Part shown: positions 37,560 through 46,404 of the stretch, one piece after another
How the letters are laid out: each line of letters starts with the position of its first letter
Position numbering within the stretch: position 1 is the stretch's first letter
Assembly (NCBI GenBank): GCA_963771655.1
Contig: CAVYUG010000012.1
Coordinates: forward strand, 32,047 to 96,046
Source of the DNA: JAWVFM01 sp963771655
Lineage (GTDB): Bacteria > Actinomycetota > Thermoleophilia > Solirubrobacterales > 70-9
Direction of reading: 5' to 3'
Length of the DNA stretch: 64,000 bases
The notes under the pieces: generated by a model
Told to the model about the DNA's origin: nothing
The model's input: only the letters and a program-made list of their open reading frames with translations
Databases searched by the model: none
Made by a program: the position numbers and the translations under genes

Positions 37560-38558
37560 ATGAACTTCGGACTCAACGACGAGCAGCGCGAGATCCAGTC
37601 GACGGCGCGCGAGCTCCTCACCAGCCGCTTCAAGCCCGAGAAGGTCCGCGAGCTCGCCGAGTCGCGAACCTACGACGACGGCATCTGGACGGAGATGTCC
37701 GAGCTCGGGTGGCCGGGCATCGCGGTCGCCGAGGAGGACGGCGGGCAGGGCCTCGGCCTGATCGAGCTGGTCCTGATCGCCGAGCAGGCCGGCTACGCGC
37801 TGGCGCCGACGCCGCTCATGTCGACCTGGAACGCCGCGCTCTTCCTGAGCGAGGGCTCCGATCAGCAGCGCGCCGCATGGCTCCCTGGGGTTGCCTCGGG
37901 TGAGGCCCTCGGGGCCGCCGCGTTCGACGGACGCACCGACGGCGCCGTGGTCCCCGACGCCGAGTTCGCCGAGGTCCTCGTGCTGTCGAGTGGTGAGGAT
38001 GCGGCGCGGATCGTCGAACCCGTCGAGGCCACCATCGAGCCGCTCGATCTCGTCGATACCACCCGCCGCTACTTCAAGGTCTCCGCCGATGGCGGCGACG
38101 AGATTGCCGGCGACGTCAACGCCGCCGCCGACCGCGCGCTCGTCGCCCTCGCGGCCGAGCTCACCGGCGTCGCCGCCCGCGCGATGGAGATGGCCGTCGA
38201 CTACGCGAAGGAGCGCGAGCAGTTCGGCCGCCCGATCGGCGCCTACCAGGCCGTCTCGCACCGCTGCGCGCAGATGCTCTACGACGTCGAGGAATCCCGC
38301 TCGCTCACCTACTACGCGGCGTGGACCGCGGGCGCCGAGCCCGAGTCGCTCCCGCTCGCGTCGAGCATGGCGAAGGCGCGGGCCTCCGACGCCGCCCGCG
38401 CCGTCACCGCGGCGGCGATCCAGGTCTTCGGCGGCATCGGCTTCACCTGGGAGCACGACATCCACTTCCTGCTGAAGCGCGCCCGCGTCTCGGCCGAGCT
38501 CCTCGGCACCGCCCGCCAGCACCGCGAGCGGGTGGCCGCCCTGGTTGGAGTTGGCTGA
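37560..38558 (+). CDS. Acyl-CoA dehydrogenase (small partner subunit)
   Basis: 332 residues. Begins MNFGLNDEQREIQSTARELL; FAD-domain helices are shortened compared with homotetrameric enzymes. C-terminal motifs: KEREQFGRPIGAYQAVSHR and VFGGIGFTWEHDIHFLLKR, typical of the second subunit of alpha2beta2 acyl-CoA dehydrogenases. Co-directional and close to the larger subunit, so a mixed complex is likely. Its 3' end overlaps the glycosidase-like gene by 14 bases in another frame. Confidence 0.88.
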   Translation: MNFGLNDEQREIQSTARELLTSRFKPEKVRELAESRTYDDGIWTEMSELGWPGIAVAEEDGGQGLGLIELVLIAEQAGYALAPTPLMSTWNAALFLSEGSDQQRAAWLPGVASGEALGAAAFDGRTDGAVVPDAEFAEVLVLSSGEDAARIVEPVEATIEPLDLVDTTRRYFKVSADGGDEIAGDVNAAADRALVALAAELTGVAARAMEMAVDYAKEREQFGRPIGAYQAVSHRCAQMLYDVEESRSLTYYAAWTAGAEPESLPLASSMAKARASDAARAVTAAAIQVFGGIGFTWEHDIHFLLKRARVSAELLGTARQHRERVAALVGVG

Positions 38559-39648
38559 CCGAACCCGCGCGCCGAGGCGGCGGGGCGGGGCGGGGGCGCT
38601 GGCGGCGGTCGCGCTCGCCGTCCTCGCGACGGCCGCGCCGGCGCAGGCACCGGCCGCGAGGGGAAGCGACCCGGAGCGCTCGTTCTTCGGCGTCACGACG
38701 TCGCCGGCTTTCATGACCAACCGCGACGTCGCGGGGATGAGGAGGGGAGGCGTCGGGACGGCGCGGTTGGCCTTCGACTGGCGAGAGTTTCAGACCGGGG
38801 TCGGGTTTCCATATGACTGGCGGTGGGCCGACGGGCAGATGAAGTCGCTCGCGCGCCACCACGTCCGCGCCCTGCCGGTCTTCTACGCGACGCCCGGCTG
38901 GCTCGCCGCCGATCCCTACGCGCCCGCCTTCGACAACCCCGACTGGTGGAAGGGATGGACCTCGTTCCTGAGTGCCGCCGCGAGCCGCTACGGGCCCCAC
39001 GGCACGTTCTGGAAGCGGTACCCGCAGATCCCCTACTACCCGATCCTCGCCTGGCAGATCTGGAACGAGCCGAACCACTACTTCGGCGCCAAGCCGTCGC
39101 CGAAGGCCTACGCGCACGTTCTACAGGTCTCGGCGAAGGCGATTCGCGCCGCGCAGCCGAAGGCGAAGATCGTCCTCGCCGGCCTCGGCCCGGGCCTCGG
39201 GCTCCCGACGCAGATGCCGTACTACAAGTTTCTGCGGGCCCTCTACCGGATCGGGGCCCAGCGCTGGTTCGACGTGGTCGCCGACCACCCCTACGCGCCC
39301 GACGTCCGCGACGCCATGCGCGAGGTCCGCACGGTCGCGAAGATCATGCGGCGCAACCACGACCGCAAGACCCCGCTCTGGATCACCGAGCTCGGCTGGG
39401 GCTCGATCAAGGTGCGGGACAAGCCGCTCACGGTCGGCCCGAAGCGCCAGGCCCGCTTCCTGCGGCGAAGCTTCAGGTTCATCATCGCCCACCGCCGCGC
39501 CTTCCACGTGACGCGCCTCTACTGGTACAACTGGCGCGACGCGGGACGGTCCGGCGCATGCGACACCTGCCTCGCCTTCGGCCTCCACCGCCCGAACCTG
39601 GCGCCGAAGCCCTCGTGGCGCGCTTATAAGAGCTTCGCGCGACCGTAG
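38545..39648 (+). CDS. Exported GH-A clan glycosidase-like protein, copy 1
   Basis: 367 residues with an Arg-rich N-terminus and signal peptide (ALAAVALAVLATAAPAQA). TIM-barrel glycoside hydrolase of clan GH-A (GH5/GH39-like): the acid/base Glu175 in WQIWNEPNH and nucleophile Glu282 in LWITELGWG are both present, with DVVADHPYAPD between them. TTG start overlaps the preceding dehydrogenase stop by 14 bases; a TTG six bases on is also possible. A diverged paralog follows directly. Substrate unknown; an extracellular polysaccharide is likely. Confidence 0.8.
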   Translation: MELADRTRAPRRRGGAGALAAVALAVLATAAPAQAPAARGSDPERSFFGVTTSPAFMTNRDVAGMRRGGVGTARLAFDWREFQTGVGFPYDWRWADGQMKSLARHHVRALPVFYATPGWLAADPYAPAFDNPDWWKGWTSFLSAAASRYGPHGTFWKRYPQIPYYPILAWQIWNEPNHYFGAKPSPKAYAHVLQVSAKAIRAAQPKAKIVLAGLGPGLGLPTQMPYYKFLRALYRIGAQRWFDVVADHPYAPDVRDAMREVRTVAKIMRRNHDRKTPLWITELGWGSIKVRDKPLTVGPKRQARFLRRSFRFIIAHRRAFHVTRLYWYNWRDAGRSGACDTCLAFGLHRPNLAPKPSWRAYKSFARP

Positions 39649-39705
39649 CGCGAACCCGCTCGGGAACTAGCGGGTTCACGCCGTCTCGCTGTTACCTTGG
39701 TCTGA

Positions 39706-40835
39706 GTGGGACCTGACGCTGCGAGCGGGACGCGTGGCGGGAGCCGTCGTTGGCTTGCCGCGTTCGTCCTCGTAGTGGGATCGCTGGTGGGTGTCTTGGC
39801 GGGGGCGACGGAGCCTTCCGCAACGCATGCGCAACCGGCGAAGCGACCTCCTCGCTTCATTCTTCAGTGTCGTCTCGGGTCGGCGTCGCCAGCGACCGTG
39901 ACACAACGGTCATGAAGCGCGGCGGGATCGGCTCGGTCCGCTTCGGGTTCAGCTGGCCGCATCGTCCAGGCGACACCAGGGACCGTTCTCGTGGGGCGCG
40001 TATCGACGCCGAGATGACGTCTCTCGCCGCGCCACCACCTCCGGCCGTTGCCGTTCCTCATCGGCGTGCCCGGGCCGGCTCGACTCCAACCCCTACACAT
40101 TCCCGCACACCGCGCAAGAGCGTCGCGGCTGGCGCGCCTTCGTCAAGGCCGGCGTTCGCCGCTACGGACCGCACGGCCAATTCTGGGCCACGCACCCCGA
40201 GCTTCCCGGCCGACCCGATCCGGACCTGGCAGGTCTGGAACGAGCCCAACCACTACCTCGGCGGCCTCCCGACGAAGGGGCGCGCCCGAGCCTACGCCCG
40301 CCTGCTCCACCTCACCACCAAGGCGATTCACTCGGTAGACCCATCGGCAACGATCGTCCTCGGCGGCCTCGGCCCGGGCCTCGCCCTCCCGAGCCAGGTG
40401 CCGTACTACAAGTTCCTCAGTCAGCTCTATCGAATCCACGCCCAGCGCTGGTTCGACGTCGTCGCCGACCACCCCTACGCGGCGAGCTTCAAGGCAGCGA
40501 TGCAGCAGATCCGCAGGACCGCGGCCGTGATGAAGAGGCATCACGATCGCAAGCGTCCGCTCTGGCTCACCGAGTTCGGCTGGGCGTCGAATCACCCCAA
40601 GGGCTACCGCGACGCAGCGCTCGGCAAGGGCCCGCGAGGCCAGGCGAGGATCCTCCGCCGCAGCTACAAGTACCTGATCGCCCACCGGCGCAGGCTCCAC
40701 CTCGGTCGCGTCTACTGGTTCGACTGGATCGACGGCAAGAAGTCGCAGCTCCCGGAGGGTCTCGCCTTTGGTTTGCGCCGGCAGAACTTCAAGCCGAAGC
40801 CGGCGTGGCGAGCGTTCGAGCGATTCGCGCGCTAG
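39706..40835 (+). CDS. Exported GH-A clan glycosidase-like protein, copy 2, multiple frameshifts
   Basis: Paralog of the gene just upstream. The signal peptide (RRWLAAFVLVVGSLVGVLAG) begins at the GTG 39,706, then at least three single-base shifts between about 39,860 and 40,200 scramble the first third, where matching pieces of the paralog can still be read in other frames (for example GVRRYGPHGQFW). From about 40,210 to the stop the frame is clean: WQVWNEPNH acid/base, DVVADHPYA, LWLTEFGWAS nucleophile. Either a pseudogene or, more likely given the local error density, a sequence-quality problem. Confidence 0.68.
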
Positions 40836-40838
40836 AGC

Positions 40839-41157
40839 TCAGTCGGGCAAGATCTGGACGTCGGAGGCGAGCTTGGTCTCGCCGCGAAGCCGGTACTCGA
40901 TGTCGACGGTCTCGTTCTTACGGTACGTGCCCACGACCCCGATCAGCATCGAGAGCCACCGGACACCGGAGAGTTTCTCCTCCTTCAGGATCGGGCGAGA
41001 GAACACGATCTCGCGGCCACGAACCCTGTAGTCGGCGCCCTCGGCCTGCTCCACGCCGTTGACGTAGACCTTGAACGGCGGCTCGTGCCGCCCTCGGAAT
41101 CAGGGCGCGGCGCCCAGCCGCATAGCTCCCCCGAGGTATCTCCTCGCGGTCGCTCAT
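40839..41157 (-). CDS. Conserved hypothetical protein, one frameshift
   Basis: About 105 residues over a shift near 41,095. The N-terminal part reads DREEIPRGSYAAG and the C-terminal part FKVYVNGVEQAEGADYRVRG, then IVFSRPILKEE, a hydrophobic WRWLSMLIGVVGTYRKN-like patch and DIEYRL. I recognise the pattern as a small protein encoded beside the next gene in related actinobacteria, but know of no function. Its ATG overlaps the stop of the upstream gene (ATGA), so the two are coupled. Confidence 0.5.
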
Positions 41158-41512
41158 CCCAGCGCCTCGCGAACCGCCTCGATCGCGCGGTCCGGGCTCC
41201 GCCCCTCGAGCCGCCGCTTTCTCACCGCTCCCGCGTAAGGCACGATCGCTCCGTCGCCCATGACGTCGATGCCCGCCTCACGGCCGGTGAAACGTCCGCC
41301 GCTCGAGAGCGAGAGTCGCGCGGCGACGCGCTCGGCGGGCTCGTACTCGCGGAAGCCCTGGGCCGACTCGAGCGGCCCCTCGCGGACAACATCGACCGCT
41401 CGCGCCCGCAGTCGCCTCGATCGCATCGATCGAGTTCGGCGAACTGCTCGCTACGCACCTCCGGGCCGTGCCGAATCGTCAAGCGCCAGCCCGGCACGGC
41501 CCCACCACCCAA
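41154..41512 (-). CDS. Conserved hypothetical protein, frameshifted
   Basis: About 115 residues if two single-base shifts near 41,400 are repaired: GWRLTIRHGPEVRSEQFAEL at the start, then LESAQGFREYEPAERVAARL and AGIDVMGDGAIVPYAGAVRK, ending SPDRAIEAVREAL. Alpha/beta content with no membrane segment. Coupled by a four-base overlap with the downstream small protein; the coiled-coil gene starts upstream with three bases between. Function unknown. Confidence 0.5.
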
Positions 41513-41515
41513 GAC

Positions 41516-43111
41516 TCAGCCGGTCGACGCCTTGGCCAAGGTCGCGTCGACGTAGACACGGCTCGTGAGATCGGCGCGAAGGTCGTGTGGGAGACCAGGG
41601 ACGTCCTCGATTTCGGCCGGCGTTCGGAAACCGCCCCTTGCTTCTCGGTAGCGCACAAGGCGGGCCGCCTGCGTGACGGACAGACCAAGCCGGCGCAATC
41701 CCTCGACCGTGACGGTGTTGAGCTCGAATCGCCCAGATTCGTCTTGTTTGCCGCCGCTCGTTGCCGCGATAACGCGCTCGTTTGCCTGCCGGGCGGCGCG
41801 TTCGAACTGCTCGAGCCGCGCTTGGATCTCCTGAACTCGTGCGTCGTACGCCTCGGCGTTCATCGCCGCCTCTTCGAGAGCTCGTTGGGTCTGGACGCGC
41901 TGCTCGGCGAGGGCGGTTTCGGCCTGGCCGCGTGATTCCTCCGAGTCGCGGAGCTTCGCGCCAAATCGCTCGAGTTCCTCGAGATGGGCTGCGCGTACGT
42001 CCTCGCGCGCTCGTCGCTCAGCCAGCAGCTCGGCCTCCAAATCCTCGACCCGACGGCTTTGCGCGGCTTCGACCGAGACAAGCCGTTCCTCAGCGTCGGA
42101 AATCTGGCGGCGCAGCTCGTCCGCTTCGGCGAGAGCCGCCTCGTTGACGGCGTCGAGGTCGGCTTTGGACGAGGTGGCGGCTGCAAGCTCACTCTTCAGT
42201 CCCTCAAGCTCTTCCAGCTGGCTCGCCGCCGCGTCTTCTGCGGCGGCGACACGTTCCTCGGCGCGCGCGATTTCGCCTCGAAGCCCCTCGATTTCGTTGC
42301 GATGCGATCGCTCGAGCGCGTCGATCTGCGTGCCCACCTCGGTGGCCGCCTCGAGCTCAGAACTCAGTCGCTCCAGCTCCGCCTGGTGGTTGTCTTCGAT
42401 CTGCCGACGGCTGGTCTCCACCGCCGCGAGGCGCGCGAGAAGCTCGTCCCGCTCCGTCTGATGAGCGCGCAGTTCCTGTCGTCGCGCTTCCTCTGCCTCC
42501 CTTGCTGCCGCTTCGGCGGCACTGATTCTGGCCTCGAGAGCACCCCGTTCGTAGTCTTGGGCCTGTTCGAGGTCCGTCAGGGACTTCGCCGGGGCGTCGC
42601 CTTCCGTCGGCAGGGCCGGCTTGGGTTCGGATCGTCCAAGGCGGGGGTCCGCCTCAGAAGCCCGACTGCGATCCGCCGGATCCGCCGGACTGGCCCATTG
42701 CGGCATCGCCTCCTCGGGCTCTGCCGGCTTCTGCGCCGGCGGGCGGCGCTCGGTGCCACGCAGCCGGCTCAGGATGCCCGGCCGGCCGGCGGTTGATGAA
42801 GGTCGTGCTGGTGGCGGTTCCGGAGGTCGCTGGGCTGCCTCTGCTTCTTGCGGTGGGGTCCCCGAGGAGCTGGGGGCTTGTGGCGTTTCAACCGCCAGCC
42901 ATTCAGTCGTGTCCGGGGCCTGCTTGGGTTCCTCCGCCTCCCCGTGGCGCTCGGCGGGGACCGCTTCCGCGGTCGCCGCATCGTCGGTCTTCGGGAGCTC
43001 AGTGCCAGACGGCAGCCAAGCGGCCGGATCGTCGTCCGCTGCGACGTTCTTGTCTCGGGTGCCGGTGTCCGACAGCTCGTCCGGCACCCACTCTCCATCG
43101 CCCGTGGGCAT
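41516..43111 (-). CDS. Long coiled-coil protein with C-terminal helix-hairpin-helix
   Basis: 531 residues: an acidic, Pro-rich disordered N-terminus (about 1-180), a heptad-repeat coiled coil (about 180-450, rich in Glu, Ala, Arg and Leu), and a C-terminal ComEA-like helix-hairpin-helix pair (FELNTVTVEGLRRLGLSV, then GGFRTPAEIEDVPGLP). The design suggests a rod that binds DNA at one end, comparable in outline to SMC-like or nucleoid-tethering proteins, but no family is recognised. No signal peptide or membrane segment, so cytoplasmic. ATG at 43,111. Confidence 0.7.
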   Translation of the reverse strand: MPTGDGEWVPDELSDTGTRDKNVAADDDPAAWLPSGTELPKTDDAATAEAVPAERHGEAEEPKQAPDTTEWLAVETPQAPSSSGTPPQEAEAAQRPPEPPPARPSSTAGRPGILSRLRGTERRPPAQKPAEPEEAMPQWASPADPADRSRASEADPRLGRSEPKPALPTEGDAPAKSLTDLEQAQDYERGALEARISAAEAAAREAEEARRQELRAHQTERDELLARLAAVETSRRQIEDNHQAELERLSSELEAATEVGTQIDALERSHRNEIEGLRGEIARAEERVAAAEDAAASQLEELEGLKSELAAATSSKADLDAVNEAALAEADELRRQISDAEERLVSVEAAQSRRVEDLEAELLAERRAREDVRAAHLEELERFGAKLRDSEESRGQAETALAEQRVQTQRALEEAAMNAEAYDARVQEIQARLEQFERAARQANERVIAATSGGKQDESGRFELNTVTVEGLRRLGLSVTQAARLVRYREARGGFRTPAEIEDVPGLPHDLRADLTSRVYVDATLAKASTG

Positions 43112-43120
43112 GATCGGACT

Positions 43121-44202
43121 CTAGCCGCGGACCCGCTCGGGGGCGCTCCATCGCTCGACGTTGGCGTCGTGGATCTCTTGAAGGAGCGAGTCGACGTCGG
43201 CGCGTGATGGCCCAGCCGGGGTAGTCGGCCTTGAAGGGCTCGAGGTCTGAGATCCACCAGCGGTGATCGCCGATCCGGGCTTTCTCGGAGAGGGTCCAGC
43301 GAAGCTCGCGCCCTGAGATCCGCTCGCAGGCCGAGATCGCCTCGAGCATCGAGCAGCTCGCCTCCCGCCCTCCGCCCATGTTGTAGACGGCTCGCGGGCC
43401 GGGGGTCGCGGTGGAAGGCAAGGCAGGCCTCCGCGAGGTCGGCGCCCGAGATGTTGTCGCGGACCTGCTTTCCGGAGTAGCCGTGGACGGTGTAGGGGGT
43501 GCCGGTCACCGTCGCCTTCATCAGGTAGGCCAAAAAGCCGTGGAGCTCGGCCCCGGCGTGGACGGGCCCGGTGATGCAGCCGCAGCGAAAGCAGCAGGTG
43601 GGGAGCTCGAAGTAGCGCCCGTATTCCTGGGTCAGGAGGTCGGCAGCGGCCTTCGAGACCCCGAACAGCGAATGGGTGGAGCGGTCGATCGACATCGAGG
43701 TGTCGATGCCCGAGTGGTAGGGATGGTCCTCGGGAAGGTCGAGGCGGGAGCCGACGTCCTCCAGCGGCAGCGAGTTCGGCAGGTCGCCGTAGACCTTGTT
43801 GGTCGAGATCAAAACGAAGCTCGCCCCCGGGGCGTGGCGGCGGGTTGCCTCGAGCAGGTTGAGGGTCCCGAGGGCGTTGACCTCGAAGTCGGTGTGGGGC
43901 TCGCGCGCCGCCCAGTCGTGGGAGGGCTGGGCGGCGGCGTGGATCACGAGCTCGAGCCGCGAGACCTCGGAGAAGGCGCGCTCGATTGCCCCTTGGTCGC
44001 GGATGTCGGCCTCGATCGAGCGGAAGGCGGGGTGGGCCTCTGTGAGCGAGTCGGTGACGTGCTGCGTCGAGGCCTCGGCCCCGAAGAAGCGAGCGCGCAT
44101 GTCGTTCTCGATCCCGACGACGTCGTAACCGGCGCCGATCAGACGTCGTACCGATTCCGAGCCGACGAGGCCCCCCGATCCCGTGACTATGGCGGCTGGC
44201 AT
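43121..44202 (-). CDS. NAD-dependent sugar epimerase, CDP-paratose 2-epimerase-like, frameshifted
   Basis: Extended SDR of about 355 residues. ATG at 44,202 gives MPAAIVTGSGGLVGSE with the nucleotide-binding GxxGxxG; then DIRDQGAIERAF, HAAAQPSHDWAAREPHTDF, ISTNKVYGD, and the catalytic YxxxK region around HSLFGVSKAAADLL (Tyr replaced by Phe in this reading). The C-terminal part continues after shifts near 43,400 and 43,210 with VYNMGGGREASCSMLEAI and RIGDHRWWISD. Pattern is that of CDP-paratose 2-epimerase-type enzymes of surface-glycan pathways. Two indels are probably sequencing errors. Confidence 0.78.
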
Positions 44203-44314
44203 CAGCGCAAGAGTCGCTGCTGGCCCAGGAGCGGACCTTGCAAAGGCATTGCCCGCTGAGCGCGTCGCGATGTAGGCCGACTCCGCGGCCGTGCCGCTGC
44301 CGAGCGTGTGGCCC

Positions 44315-45826
44315 TCAGACCCCGCGCCTCCCAACGACGAACGGCACCGTACGAAGGAGAAGCCGGATGTCGTTCCAGAGGCTCCAGTTCGCGACGTACA
44401 GGTAGTCGAGCTTCGCCATCTCGGCGAGCGTGATTCGGCGCGACGAATGGAGGATTTGCCAGTGGCCGGTCATGCCGGGCGGAACCTCGAGGCGACGGCG
44501 CTGCCAGCCTTCGATCCGGCAATCCTCTTCGGGAACGAGGGGTCGAGGCCCCACCAGGCTCATTTCACCACGCAGCACGTTAACCAGCTGTGGGAGCTCG
44601 TCAAGGGAGAAGGTTCGGAGGAGTCGTCCGACGCGGGTCACCCTCGGGTCGGCAGAGAGCTTGAACAATCCTGGCCCACCTTCGTTCAGATCACGAAGCT
44701 CCTCTTTGAGCTGATCGGCCTCGGTCACCATGCTGCGGAACTTGAGCATCGTGAACTCGCGCCCGTTCCGGCCGACTCGGGGTTGGCGGAACAGCAACGG
44801 CCCCGGCGAATCGAACCTGACCGCGATCGCGATCGCGATGATCAGCGGCGACAGGATCACGAGGCAGAGTGCTGAGCCGAGAATGTCGAACGCCCGCTTC
44901 ACGAGCCTCGAAGAGCGCGAGATCTCAAGCCCGCGAATCCCGAGCAACGTGACGCCCGGGAGTTGGTCGAGCTCGGTTGCGGGGCCGGCAACCCTCGGGC
45001 CGTCGGGGAGGACGCTGACCTTGACCCCGAGCGCCCGCAGCTCGCTAAGAACCTGGAGCAACCCGTCCGCGGCACGAGGCGGGTTTGCCACGATGACGCG
45101 GTCGATGTCGTAGCGCTCGAGGGTATCGTCGATGGCTTCGGGCAGCTCAATTCGCATCGGATCGGTTGCGATCAGCAAGGGCGGTGCGGCCGCCACGACG
45201 CTGGCGCTGATCGACGACCCCATGTCGAGCTGGCGACGAAGGAACTCGGCGTCAGTCGGGCTTCCCAGGACGAGACAGCGCTCGTCGGGCTCGAGTGCGC
45301 TCGCCACGGCACGGGCGAGGGCGCGTAGCGACACGAGCAGGACGACCAGCACACTCCAGAGGACGAGGACCTCGCTCTTTGAAAGCGAGCTTTCAATGAG
45401 AAGACTGTCACTGAGCCAGAGCAGCAGAGCTGTGAGCGTGGCAAGCCCGAAGAGAGTTGGCACCTCGTCGAGGGTGGTCTTGTGAAGCAGATGCGCGTCG
45501 CGGTCGTAGAGGCCGATCGCCTTGGCAACGAGCACAAATATGGGGAGGACGAGCAGGCAACGCATATGTAGCTCACCGCCTGCGAGCACGACACTGATCG
45601 CGAGCGAGGCTGCTACGGCGCAGGCATCCGCGACGGCGAGAGAGCGCCGAAAGAGGGCGTCCCGCTTCGATGGCCCACGGATGAATCCGCGGACCCGAGG
45701 GAACCCGAGCGCCTTGCGACGGCCCTCAAGTGCCTCCGACGCTCCTTCCATCAGTGGCGATGTATTTGCTGAGATGGCAGTAGATCCCCCCGGCGACCCG
45801 CATTGAGGTAGCAGCTTCGCCCCCAA
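44315..45826 (-). CDS. Polyprenyl glycosylphosphotransferase (bacterial sugar transferase)
   Basis: 503 residues. The N-terminal half has four or five membrane segments and a CoA/NAD-binding-like loop (RCLVLGSPTDAEFL), the C-terminal third is the bacterial sugar transferase domain: KRAFDILGSALCL, a membrane-dipping helix, FDSPGPLLFRQPRVGRNG, MLKFRSM, SLDELPQLVNVL and MSLVGPRPLVPEED. Enzymes of this class put the first sugar-phosphate on undecaprenyl phosphate to start exopolysaccharide or O-antigen-like chains. An internal ATG at 45,751 could be the true start because the first 25 residues look non-conserved. Confidence 0.88.
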   Translation of the reverse strand: MGAKLLPQCGSPGGSTAISANTSPLMEGASEALEGRRKALGFPRVRGFIRGPSKRDALFRRSLAVADACAVAASLAISVVLAGGELHMRCLLVLPIFVLVAKAIGLYDRDAHLLHKTTLDEVPTLFGLATLTALLLWLSDSLLIESSLSKSEVLVLWSVLVVLLVSLRALARAVASALEPDERCLVLGSPTDAEFLRRQLDMGSSISASVVAAAPPLLIATDPMRIELPEAIDDTLERYDIDRVIVANPPRAADGLLQVLSELRALGVKVSVLPDGPRVAGPATELDQLPGVTLLGIRGLEISRSSRLVKRAFDILGSALCLVILSPLIIAIAIAVRFDSPGPLLFRQPRVGRNGREFTMLKFRSMVTEADQLKEELRDLNEGGPGLFKLSADPRVTRVGRLLRTFSLDELPQLVNVLRGEMSLVGPRPLVPEEDCRIEGWQRRRLEVPPGMTGHWQILHSSRRITLAEMAKLDYLYVANWSLWNDIRLLLRTVPFVVGRRGV

Positions 45827-45933
45827 GCGACTCGCGGCGCGCGAGTCTAGCCGAGCGGCCAGGTCCCTTCAACTGGTAACCGTCGAGCAATCCTTGGGGT
45901 CCGTCCCGGCCTGGCCGTGCGCGCGGCCGACGT

Positions 45934-46377
45934 CTACCGTTCGGCGAGAAGCCGTCGGCGACCGACGATCAGGAGCCGGATCAAGATCGCGATGCCGATG
46001 GCGGCAAGGATGACGACGATCGTCGGGGTGAGCGGATAGCTCGTTCCGGGGAACGAGCCGCCGCCCCGCTCGGTGGCGCCCGGACCGGAGGCAATGAGGC
46101 TGGCCCCGCTGTCCTCCTGCGCGTTGCCGCCGGGGACGCCGCCCGCCGGCGGCGAAGCGCCAGGGCCACCGGAGGCAGGAGCCCCCGGGTTTGACGCTTG
46201 GTTACTCGAGCCACTACCGCCACCCGAATTGTTCCCGCTGTGGTGATGGCCGGGAGGAACGTATTGGTCGATCGCGGCCGGGACGTCGGCCATCGCTGGT
46301 CCGGCGACTACGATTCCGGCCGCGAGCAGGATGCAGGCGAGGCCGCCGGTCCGCCTGAATGTTCGGTGGGGCATCAA
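45934..46377 (-). CDS. Exported, C-terminally membrane-anchored Gly/Ser/Pro-rich protein
   Basis: 147 residues: signal peptide (GLACILLAAGIVVAGPAMA), a low-complexity Gly/Ser/Asn/Pro stretch of about 80 residues, a C-terminal membrane helix (IVVILAAIGIAILIRLLIV) and a basic tail GRRRLLAER. The layout resembles sortase substrates, but the motif before the helix is FPGTSYPLT and not LPXTG, so sortase processing is uncertain. Placed between two surface-polysaccharide genes, it may link to that assembly. Confidence 0.68.
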   Translation of the reverse strand: MMPHRTFRRTGGLACILLAAGIVVAGPAMADVPAAIDQYVPPGHHHSGNNSGGGSGSSNQASNPGAPASGGPGASPPAGGVPGGNAQEDSGASLIASGPGATERGGGSFPGTSYPLTPTIVVILAAIGIAILIRLLIVGRRRLLAER

Positions 46378-46404
46378 ACTCGACCTGCCGATAGCTGAGA
46401 AGCC

